In this document: positions 1-10,107 of the stretch, one piece after another | Layout: each line of letters opens with the position of its first letter | How positions within the stretch are numbered: position 1 is the stretch's first letter | Assembly (NCBI GenBank): GCA_019648995.1 | Contig: BLXT01001860.1 | Span: 690,000 to 717,842 of the forward strand | Origin: Plakobranchus ocellatus | Lineage: Eukaryota > Mollusca > Gastropoda > Plakobranchidae | Length of the DNA stretch: 27,843 nt | Reading direction: 5' to 3' | Position numbers and translations under genes: made by a program | The notes under the pieces: generated by a model | Told to the model about the DNA's origin: nothing | Databases searched by the model: none | The model's input: only the letters and a program-made list of their open reading frames with translations

Positions 1-117
1 TACTACTACTACTACTACTACTGCTGCTACTGCTACTACTACTACTACTAGATCTACTATTGCTGCTGCTACTGCTGCTGCTGCTGCTGCTACACATTCT
101 GCTCCTGCTGCTCATTA
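1..117 (+). repeat. TAC/TGC trinucleotide repeat tract
   Basis: Imperfect runs of TAC, then TGC, interrupted by a GATCTA word. The 68-residue Leu-rich frame reading through it (60-266) is a by-product of the repeat. Confidence 0.9.
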
Positions 118-755
118 TTAATTTGTTTGCACATGTACTGCATAATCTATCTTACTTGGTACAATACTGCCGAGTGCGGACTATATTTGCGGCAAATGAA
201 ATACAAGCAATTTATCCAAAGAAACCTAACTTTGAACATATCTTTTCTATATTTTTTTTGTTCTAACTTAGTTAACAAACCTTTTTGTCCTCCTTATATT
301 TTTTTAATTTAATAGAGCTATTGATGCTGCCTTCAACACTTCAAGTATCTTTATCATTGAACATATTATATTTAACATCTTCATTCTCTTCATTCTCTTC
401 ATACTCGTTCTTTTCTTGCTATTATTTTTTTCATTTTGTTGCATCTGGATTTTTAAAAATTTTGTTTTTGTTTGTTATTTGTGTGTGTGTGTGTGCTTGT
501 GTGTCTTTTCTTCATGAGATCATACTGTATTTGTTCAGTTTTATAATTAATAAATAGAGAGTAAACAAACATAAAATATAAAATAACAGCGAATGATATG
601 CATGAGAAGGCTGTAAGTTAATTTTACTTTTTTAGAAAAACCGAGGAATTTTGCGCTTTTTTAATAAATTAAAAACAGATGAAAATATAATGAATATACA
701 AAATAACCAGTTTAAAAACATTTAAACAATTATTAATTTACTGTATTTGACTTAC
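118..755. other. AT-rich stretch without recognised gene
   Basis: Contains a short GT run near 480-500 and TTC/TTCA-rich sequence around 380-420. If the exon at 756-835 is real, this is part of its downstream intron. Confidence 0.6.
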
Positions 756-835
756 CTGACACCAAGCATGGTTGTTGTAAGGAGTCTTGATTTTGGATCC
801 TTCCAAACGGGTTTTAAATATCCTCGAACGGATCA
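756..835 (-). CDS. Candidate exon of an unrecognised neighbouring gene (partial)
   Basis: Minus strand: pyrimidine-rich acceptor TTTTTTCTAAG, 80 nt, and a consensus donor CAG|gtaagt. Only one frame is open, two bases then 26 codons, beginning IRSRIFKTRLEG and ending KTPYNNHAWCQ. I do not recognise the protein. Alternatively it is a first exon whose ATG (CAACCATGC, 13 bases before the donor) starts another frame. Its base composition is less AT-rich than the flanks. The next exons would lie beyond the left edge. Confidence 0.45.
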
Positions 836-1640
836 CTTAGAAAAAAAAAGCATAAAAATTAATTTCTCTTGATTGAGGAGTTTAAAGTGTATCAAAACTG
901 TTTCGGCTTCTCTCTACCTCACACACTGAGGCTGTACTGATGCGTTACCGTTCTTGGCCACGATCTCAAGGCGTGAACCGGGCAACCTCTTGTTTTGACC
1001 GAATAATCATGCCGGGAAACCCCAGTCCAAAGTTCAGAAAAACAGGAAATGCGTCACTAACTGGTGACTTTCCATCGCTTTCTGGGTCGAACGATACGGA
1101 TCGTTGATTGTTGTGCACATGTATTCATTTTCTGAAAATTATGAAAGTTTTATTCATTTTAAATAGAGAGATGAAAATTGTCACTAAAGACCCATAATTT
1201 TGAAATTTTGTCCTTAAATCGTATTCGTGCACTGAAAACGTTAAAAACAGTTGTTGAGAAAACTAATAAGCGCTTCATTTCTTTAAAAAAAAAATATTAA
1301 CCCGCCGTGGTACGTAGAGTTCAAATGAAAGGGAAGAGGGTTGACATGAAACATAGTAACTTTTATATTAAATGGTAAATTGTATGTAAAAGATTGAAGG
1401 AAATGATTATTTAACTATACAGTATATCTAATTTTTTCATTCATATAGCACTTCACCTAGTTTCACTAACTTATATTACCATGTGGAATGTATTTAATCA
1501 ATGGCAAGATTTGTCATATAGTTTTTTACACTAATATTGCCTTGTAAGGCATTCCCTCATTTTTGCCCCAGTTAAGAGAAAAAACAGTCAAGCAGTATCC
1601 GTCATGGCCATGTCTCAGCATGGTACAAAATGCTGGGTTG
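836..1640. other. Possible 5' region of the left neighbouring gene
   Basis: A GC-richer patch at 940-1110 has one long open minus-strand frame (966-1127), and TGACGTCA lies at about 1639. The rest is AT-rich. Whether this is exon, promoter or neither is not decided by the sequence. Confidence 0.35.
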
Positions 1641-1646
1641 ACGTCA
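1639..1646. promoter_or_regulatory. CRE-like palindrome TGACGTCA
   Basis: Full eight-base CREB/ATF consensus, about 800 bp upstream (on the minus strand) of the candidate exon at 756-835. Position fits a promoter, but it is a single site. Confidence 0.3.
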
Positions 1647-2040
1647 CACAGTGCTTGCGCAGAAGTGTTTCCCAGAAATTGCAAGGGTCAATTGTTCCAA
1701 TAATAATTGTTTTTTTTTAATGAAAATTAAGTATTTCATTTATGCGCATTTTGAATGTTACATTTTCTGCACTGAAAAAAAAATATTAAAACTGCATTAA
1801 CTCAAAAACAGGATGTTTATGATATAGGGCGACAAATGCATGATAAATTGTTGATCTTTCTTTTTTAAAAAAATCAGGTCGAGAAAATAGGGGTCTGTGT
1901 ATGCAAAATAAATATTGAAGCAATTTCAGTTTTTTAAAAAGATTTCAATTTATTGCTTTTATTAGTTAACATTTGCGGCATCTAGAAAAAAACATCCGCA
2001 TTTGTAAATGTCTTGCTTTCTGAAGCTGTTTTAACATTTC

Positions 2041-2150
2041 ATTGTTGTTGTGATTGATTAATTGTTGATGTTGGTGATTATGATGTTCTTGTTAATGATG
2101 CCTAGTTGTTGTTGTTGTTGTTGCTGTGGATAATAATGATGATGTTAGTA
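2041..2150 (+). repeat. TTG/GAT-rich trinucleotide tract
   Basis: TTG units (six in a row near 2106-2123) mixed with GAT/GTT words. A related AAC run is at 2850-2868. Confidence 0.85.
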
Positions 2151-4520
2151 TATTCACATAAGAAACTCTTTTCCTTAATAGTTATCACAGGCCTACGAGT
2201 TGAAAAAGAAAAAGGCATGAAACGCCTGAGGCTTATCCTACCGTCAATGTTATAGTCCTTTCTCGCGCGCCGTTTTTTTTTTTCTTCTTCTACTTTGTAT
2301 TAAAAGTCGTTAAGTGAAACACACTACGCTATCTGAATATTTATGGTGTTTAGAAAAACATTCATATGTGTGTGTTTTCTTTTTTGTGTGTATGTGATAT
2401 TTGGCTGTCGTTGAGTTGTATTTGTTCTTGATATTCGTATGTGACTCTTTTTCACACTAATAAGAAGACCTTCGAGTTTAATAAGAATAAGCACGAGTCA
2501 CCTAAGTCTTCTTCTACTATCGCCTTCATAGTTCCTCATCACACGCCGAAAAAAAAGCAATGTACTTTTTTTTTCTCTTTCCTGTAAAAGTTTTTAAAAC
2601 ATTTTTTAAAAAGACACACATTTTCCTAGATCTAAGATATGAGTTTAAAAAGAAATAAAAATGTTTACTGATAGTGATACGCTCTGCTGAGGTCAATGAC
2701 TTGCGTTTTGCTTTGCGTTCAAAATATCAAAACAGGCAACTGGTACACGGTATGTGATACACATTGGCACAGTTTTATTATGCAAGTTAGCGTGGGGCGG
2801 CGTCCATAAAATAACAAACTGTAGCAGGAAAAACAACAACAAGTATAACAACAACAACAACAACAACACAAACACAAATCTTTGGGAAACTTTGGTCGAA
2901 TATAACACGGCTTACAAAATTAGGCTTAAGTGCCGTTAGGTCCACTGTGGGTACATTATTGGGTACATTAAAGTGCTTTGAAAATATGATTCAAAAGTAG
3001 CCGAATAAGAAGCACCTGTGAACGAATTTTGAGCTAGGGCATGAAGAAAACAAAATTTTGTTATGAAAGCAACGTGAACTCATTACATGTACTGCCTACT
3101 TACAATTAGAATTACATGCATTTAATGGAAACAAAGTGTAGGCCCAAACATCGGCACGGTAGGTTTATATTCATCGATTCTTTACCGTGCCCGTTAAACA
3201 AAAAGACACATGCAAGAAAATGTAAATTATGTTGTGATCAAATGATGGAAACTATTTTGTAACTAATAAAACCGAATCATTCAAGTAGTTTCAACAAGTG
3301 ACATCCTTCCCCGCCCCTTCTTTCTCTCCCAAAAATATTTTGCCAAGCTCCTTCGAAAGAAAGTTACATAAAATACCGGCTTTATATGTAACGATCCAAG
3401 CAAGAAGGGTAGGCTACCTACGACATTTACTTTATTTTCTTTCCTATTTAAAGAAAAATAAATTATGGTCCGTGTTCTTTGATTGCGTGATTCGGGGAGA
3501 AACTGGCTGTGGCCTTCTGCTACATAATGTAGGTCCTAAACAATCAAACAATAAACCTGCGGCTGGAATCTGCAGGACATAGGGTTTATCATCACCACAA
3601 AGAGGTAAAAAAAAAAAAACAAAAACAGGTCTTCAAGCGAAGAACATACTTAGAACCCTGTCGATCTTCTAAATGTTCAATCCCTTCCAGCAGCCTCCTT
3701 GGCATTTTACTTGTCAGGCTGAAGATCAATTTTGTTTTTATAGATCGATCTATTTCATAGAGTAAGATAAAACCCAATTAGACAGTGTCAAGAGATACGT
3801 GCCGGTGTATGTCTACATGCTGCACTTTGTTTTAGGATATCATTTTATTATTAATCGATAAAAATTGTTCATTATGAATTTTGCGACCAATGGCCTATGG
3901 TGAATCGTTTTTAGCTTCATTTTGATTCAGCAAATCCGCCCTGCCCCTTTAAGAGAGGTATATGAGGTAGATTGCAACATAATTTGCTCAGACGTGACAG
4001 CTTCAGCTAGATCGACCCAGAATCTAGAACCAGTACATGTAGACCTACTAATAATTATCTATCTTGTGTCACAATGTTGCATCCGATTTCCTGACCGCCT
4101 GTTTTTGTTCGGTGTGTATTCTAGACTATTTCCCTTTCCGCCTCTGTATTGGTTTTTAACTGTTTCACGATAAAAGTTTACTTATTTTCGAAGGTCACTA
4201 CTTTAAGAATATAAACGGAGTTGATATAAATGTTTCGCCCCATTCTTCTTTTTCATGATTATAGACTCCTACCTTCCTCTCCTTCTTCTTCTTATTATTC
4301 AATTTTTCTTTAATCGAAAAGAGGAAAAGAGCGAGGGCAAATCTTTATCTCACTTTCTAGAACTCACCATATAACTATCCTTTAAGCAGGTAAATTTCTG
4401 TAAAGCTGGCAGCTTACGTTATTTTTTAATCCTAATGATCTTTTTGAGAAAGATTTTTATGTTATCAAAAAGAAAAGGATCGAGAGTTCTGGTCACTGTG
4501 TAACCGGGATGAGAGAAAGA

Positions 4521-4655
4521 GAGAAGGTGACACTGACCAGTTTAAAATAAAACCGGTATTCGCCTGCTGCAAATTTTGTAAAAAGGTCAAAAACCGATTC
4601 CTGCTGAAACCGGTTAAAATGTTTACTAGTTGACAGGGAGAAGGTGACAATGACC
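4521..4655 (+). repeat. Direct repeat pair GAGAAGGTGACAnTGACC
   Basis: The 18-base word occurs at 4521-4538 and 4638-4655 with one mismatch; ACCGGT-type words lie between (near 4552 and 4610). Too small to name. Confidence 0.6.
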
Positions 4656-7600
4656 CAGTCGGCCTAGCATGCAATAGCACTAGGCTAACACAAGTAGCAG
4701 CTTGGCAGTCCAGCTCAATAATCTGCGACTTCCTTGTAAAGGTAGATAATCAGTGAAATGGCTAAAAACTGTAACCAATTTTTCGTTTTTTGTTATGTAC
4801 CCTTGCAATAAAATCGTAGCTGTTGTGTGGTTAGAACGGTTGCTTGAAAAAAGGCACAATCTTGTACATGTACATATATATATTCTATGACTCGTTGCAA
4901 AATAAGGGTGCAGAAATCTATGGCGGTTTTATACAAGACGAAAAATTCAATTTGATCAACCGTAACAGAAAGATGACTACTTGAAGAAAGAAGTATGCAT
5001 TATCTGATAAGCTTTGGAACTAGATTGAAATTTTAAGTTTTCATCATGAAGAATTATGGTCCTTTTTGTAGAGTGCTAAACTGTTTTTTTTTTAATAGTA
5101 TAAAAAAAAAGCCATTGTTAAACCTTTGATAACTGACAGACCAAACACAGAAGAGGTATTTACTTAACTTACTATTTAGAGTAATAATAAACCAACAGAA
5201 ACTTATTGACAACATTTACTCTTTCGTTCCAACAGTTATTCCTCCTAACAGATAATTCAATGTAGTAATTACTTAATAAAAGGGAAAAAATGTAACATCA
5301 AGCAAAGAAGAAAATTATGACACATATGGTGCAAAAAAACTAATGAAGTTCTATTATTTGTTCCCATATTTCCATTACACTATAGAGCTAATAAAGGTTA
5401 GATCTAAACATTATTTACTGTCCAACAAATGAAGATGAGTTAAATAAAAAAGTGAAGAGCCAAAATTCAATTTATTCTTGGTCAAATCATAGGTAATTAG
5501 GAAATTACATACTTTATGATGCCCAATGTAAAGTGGCCTAGTTTAGATCATGCTTAGATGAGCATTTAACTCATCGTCATAAGAACAAAGGGGCGTTTGA
5601 GAACAAAGTAAACTGGAAGAAATGTGTCTGGCCCTTGTTCTTGGTATTGCGTAAAATAAGATTGTTATTTCTGCTTTGTTTAAAAGCAATTTGTTTTTGA
5701 AACATATTTGATGTTGAAATACATAAAAAAAAGTTTATTTCTACAGCCAAATTAAACTGATACATTTTAATAATTGTGATGTAGATCTAATTTATTAAGC
5801 CTCAAAAGCTGGGAGAGATTTTCTGTATTCTGTTTATTGAGTATTGAGCTTTTGTTAGATTGCAACTTGGCTGAGCTCAATAAAACTTTCACAACTATTT
5901 ATGTACAAAACATCACAAATTTGCCTGGCTTCCAGGCGAAGTAGAGCAGTTCTGAAATTGCATTTAAATCAACTTTGGATGATACTTGATCACAAAAATG
6001 AGGCTAAAGTAAAACAAATTTAATACATTCAAAATAGAATTCCAGGCCACACTTTTTTTTGAAAATCAGTCGAATTGCTTAAAGGTAATAGCTTAATCAG
6101 GGATCCTTTATTTTGATAGATTTTAATGCTCATTTTTACACCATTTTTCTGGTAACCAATAAAAATATCTTAAGAACTAAATTATTTCACATCTTCACAC
6201 TTAAAAATTGTATTATTAATTATCCATATTCCTATATAAATTGAGTTGAAAGTGTATTCCCAGGGCCTTTTTTTTTATGGCTGATTTTCTTCTTTTTAAT
6301 TTGAACATTACACTTTTCCCCTATTCCACAAGTCATAAATAAATGTATCATGTATGACTTATTAACAGCAAAAAAAAAAATTTTTACTGGTTTACTTGTA
6401 GAGGCAGGTTCTATTCATCTCACCATCATTATTTTTTATCATTTAACAACTAGGTATGTAAAAAATTTTTTCTGTAGCCTTAGCTGAATCAGGCACAAGA
6501 TTTGCCATAGCATTTTTTTTCACACTTTCTGGATTGCTCTCTAAAACTGAATGGTCTTTTTTTTTTTGCTAGTTGAGACAATCTACACTCATGTTTATAA
6601 AATAATTACAAAGTGAATTATTCTGAGAGAAAGAGGGTGGCCTTAATTTTTATTATGCTGAGAAGACGACAAGATTACTGTGGATTTCACAATGCTTTCC
6701 TCTTTTACTTACATGTAGATTATTTTTCCAATCACTTGCTTTTATTTCTTTCAGTTCATTGGTCCCATTCATTTTACTCCAGTGTAGCCAACAGTTACTC
6801 AAATTATTTGATGCTAAGAAATTCATTTAGCCTTCCAAAATAAGTCTCTCTAAATTTTTAACAATAATCAGTGAAACGATTATTAATGCTCATTACATTA
6901 TTATTCAGTTTGTAGGTAACTTTTGCATGCTGTTAATTTCCAGGCAGATATGTGGAATCTACAGATCATATGTTTAACATTGCCATGCTTACAAAAAAAC
7001 AACATAAAAAGGTGTGTAATGTTTTTATAAATTTAATTCAAAATATACCTTATACAGTGAGCTGCCATACATGAGTGAAGGAATAATGTAAAAATTTGTT
7101 TGGTGAATGTCTTCAACGAAATAAATGCTGATCTATTTCAACAAGGAGAGAAAGAAAATACAAAACATTTCACATTCATCTCATAACAAAATCAAAAATT
7201 CATAGCCATATACTGCAATCATACTGAAATCTTAGGGCTTATTTGCAATACCCATACAAGTATTTCAAAACATTAAAACTGAGGTATTTACTTGAAAAGA
7301 TGAAAACTTTAGCTTATGTTTCCTTCATCTTGATTGTGTATAGCAGATTTTTCATGTGTAATAATTTTTTTATCAGACACTGATTTAAAATGAAAACCCA
7401 AACAAGGCTTACTCTTACAGGTACATACCAAGAACAAAAATGATGCCATAATTTTTTACTTTTAACTGAAAAAAATCCAACAGTTTTCACTAAAAGAAAT
7501 CGCATGTATACTCAGAGCTGCTAACCCATCCAGCCAGCAAGGTGTAAGATTTCAGCCAAAAAAAATTGTACAATCATAGACTGATATGTTTAGAAAAGCT

Positions 7601-9339
7601 ACTTGATAACGCAATGCATGAATTTTGACAAAACACTCAACAGGAAGCCTAGCTGAGAAAGAAAAGATAGCAAATATGAATATCCTAAAATTAAAGTTTA
7701 AAATACTGATTTTTAGGAACTGTACTACTAAAGCAACGCTGCAGTGGCTGATTTTGCACTTTCAAGCCATTCATCTGATAATGGTTCTTTGAATGATTAA
7801 AAAATGACCTCTCTAGCTAAAAGGCTTTTGATTCAACAAATTGGTGTTAATGTGTACAATGGCCAAAAAGGCATACACATATGTGTTTTTTCAGATAAGG
7901 TTGGCGTTCTGGTATACTGTATAAGACATAATTTACAAACAAACAGTTAGATTTTATTTCTTTTCAATCAAAATTTTTTTCAAACATGTCACAAAACTAA
8001 GTGTTTTGGTTACAGCTAGGAATGAGTGAATGATTAATAACATAAAGGATCATTATGCAATTTCTGAAATGGCATAGTCTGAACAATAAATATTACACTC
8101 GCACATTTTTTGCCACTGAAGTTATACAAAGAAAAATAAAGTACCGATATCAAATTTGCAACTCTCAATGCTACAGGTATGTAAACATAGACTGCATGCC
8201 AATATATTAGTAAGCTGTATATTCTGAAATGACAAAAAATTACAAAAGTAGGCATAATGATAATATATATTAGAATCTTCTTTATACACTTAGGAAAGAT
8301 ATGATGAGAAAGTGATATTAGATCATCTATTTATTTCACATTTATTTGACAGCTCTCAGTGCCTGCTCTAGTTCTACATATATTGTGGAGCAAGCTGTAC
8401 AGTGCTTGTTGATAATGGGAGAAGTGACAGCTTCAATCCCTGGTCAGTCCAATGAATTTTATGTGATTCTATGAGTAGAAGAAGGAAAATGGTGAAAAGA
8501 TGGGAGTAAAATCTCACAATTGGGTTATTTTCAATACATAATACACACACTATTTATAAGTAATATTTGGCTCAGATTTTAGGATTAAAGGGCTCAAGTA
8601 GGGCCACATATGAAAGAACCTGACAGTTTCCATGATACATTTACGTTACCGGTAAGATAAAGAGAGGAGTTCAATATCGGTATATATATATATGAACTGA
8701 GTACATGAAACAAGTCCCTTGTCGGGACATCGTTCAAAAGCCATATAGTTGAAAACCATTGAAGACATTGAAACTGGTTTTTGCATAATACAGATGGTCA
8801 TCGTTTAGATCTGGAAAAAAGTTTTGCAATATCTCCAGTTAACTTAAGATATTTTGCCATTTACCCGTGTTATGCTGTTGTTGACAAACTACTCATTTCC
8901 TATAGACAGGCCACATATATGTCTTCAACCTTCCCTTCCCATTGCAAATATTACAAATACTATCTTGAGATAAGTATCTTATACTGTAATTTAAAAAAAA
9001 AAAAAGAATACATCAATAACTGGTACCATACGCAGGTCTTTTTCACAAATATTAATACAAACTGAGAGGCAACTGATTTACAACAACTGATGTAAACTAT
9101 TGACATCGAGTTGCAAATGTCCATTCATTTTGTAATTCGCAACTCCTAGACATTGTAAGTTTTTCCATATGCATCAGCACGATTCTTAACTGTTCTTCAG
9201 TATCATTTTTTCACACTAAGATGATCAAGATTAAACATAAATTTGATGTGATTGCAATTGCTGTATAAAGCTTGCAGATGTTTTATTGGATTCCATGTAA
9301 ATGAAGAGTATGTTTTGGTTAGTACAACCAATAAAATTT

Positions 9340-9362
9340 GAACAGTCCGGAATAGACTGTTC
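9340..9362. repeat. Short inverted repeat beyond the candidate poly(A) signal
   Basis: GAACAGTC and GACTGTTC, eight perfect pairs with a seven-base loop. Confidence 0.85.
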
Positions 9363-9391
9363 CAACAGAAAGCAGATTGTGAAATTCATTT

Positions 9392-9397
9392 TTTATT
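9392..9397 (-). terminator. SLBP: Candidate SLBP poly(A) signal
   Basis: First AATAAA on the minus strand after the stop, about 300 nt downstream, with a GU-rich stretch (CTTTCTGTTGG) about 25 bases later. Another AATAAA is at 9282-9287. In such AT-rich DNA the hexamer is common, so the true 3' end may lie elsewhere. Confidence 0.4.
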
Positions 9398-9424
9398 AGA
9401 AGCAATTCAATAAAGCTATAAAGC

Positions 9425-9447
9425 TACCTTTTCATAATGAAAAGGTA
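9425..9447. repeat. Near-perfect palindrome in the SLBP 3' region
   Basis: TACCTTTTCAT and its exact reverse complement separated by one base. It lies between the stop and the candidate poly(A) signal. It is not a histone-type stem-loop (six-pair stem, four-base loop). Confidence 0.85.
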
Positions 9448-9693
9448 AAAATTGATTTTACTCCAATGATGCAATAGATCACCTTCTCATGATCTTGAAA
9501 ATAAGAGATTTTAGAGAATTGTTTTATCATTCGAAGAACTAATGGATTTCGTATGCTTTATCTTTCACAAGCTCATCACACATAAAGAAAAACCCTAACA
9601 GGCCACTCTAAGATGCAAACGTTTACGTATATAAATCAATAAGCTCTCATGAATTCAAGAGAACCGGTGAGAAAGTATGCTGTCTCAACCTGC

Positions 9694-9988
9694 TCATGCA
9701 TCATCAAGACGGACATGTTCTTGCACCTGATGAGCCACATTGAAGTCAATGTCTACAGAGTCAAGGAAAGACTCCTCATCTTCCTCAACCTCTGGATCTG
9801 CCTCTTTTCCCTCGGCTTCCTTCAGCTCAATATCATCATCCTCATCATCATAATCCAGGTCCACATCAACATCTGTATCGTGGTTGCTGTCTACATCTTT
9901 GCTTTGCCTGTCTGCAGCAACTCGTCCATGAGCAACAATGCTGGCCCAGCTATTCTCTGGTTGGGAACTGTTGCTGGCACTGTCAGAC
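9694..9988 (-). CDS. SLBP: SLBP last coding exon (second SWA motif, acidic tail, stop)
   Basis: Acceptor CTCTCTTGGCAG, 295 nt including TGA. Encodes residues 331-427: [20 protein letters not shown], then a tail with [19 protein letters not shown] and [16 protein letters not shown], ending EHVRLDDA. The first base completes Lys330 with the preceding exon. An acidic C-terminal tail also occurs in fly SLBP, where it affects processing; this one is long. The 151-residue plus-strand frame at 9649-10104 is the antisense shadow of this exon. Confidence 0.93.
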
Positions 9989-10063
9989 CTGCCAAGAGAG
10001 GGAAGAGAGCTGCAGCAACAAATGGTGACCGAGTTGAAATATGTGTGTGTGTGTGTATGCGTG

Positions 10064-10107
<44 letters not shown>

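Larger units (their letters stand above)
1647..9391. other. Long AT-rich stretch without a supported gene
   Basis: All open frames are below 100 residues, lack family features and have no convincing splice context. Visible items are the trinucleotide tracts near 2100 and 2855, an isolated GC patch at 2264-2273, a CCAAT word near 3888, short direct repeats at 4521-4655 and a hairpin at 5558-5577. The part nearest SLBP could be a longer SLBP 3' UTR. Confidence 0.6.

Noticed and set aside
900..1010. tRNA-derived SINE suggested by GGTTCACGCC on the minus strand
   Set aside because: Only a loose B-box-like word; no A box at the right distance and no cloverleaf.
2264..2273. CGCGCGCC patch as a promoter
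   Set aside because: Isolated GC-rich word with no exon, donor or conserved context beside it.
3298..3582. 94-residue plus-strand open frame
   Set aside because: No recognisable domain, splice context or composition signal in AT-rich non-coding DNA.
5558..5577. Hairpin GATGAG...CTCATC as a possible histone-type stem-loop
   Set aside because: Stem and loop lengths and sequence differ from the histone 3' stem-loop, and no histone gene is nearby.
9649..10104. 151-residue plus-strand open frame, the longest in the window
   Set aside because: It is the antisense of the last SLBP exon and runs into the GT/AT microsatellite; its hydrophobic residues come from antisense Asp/Glu codons.
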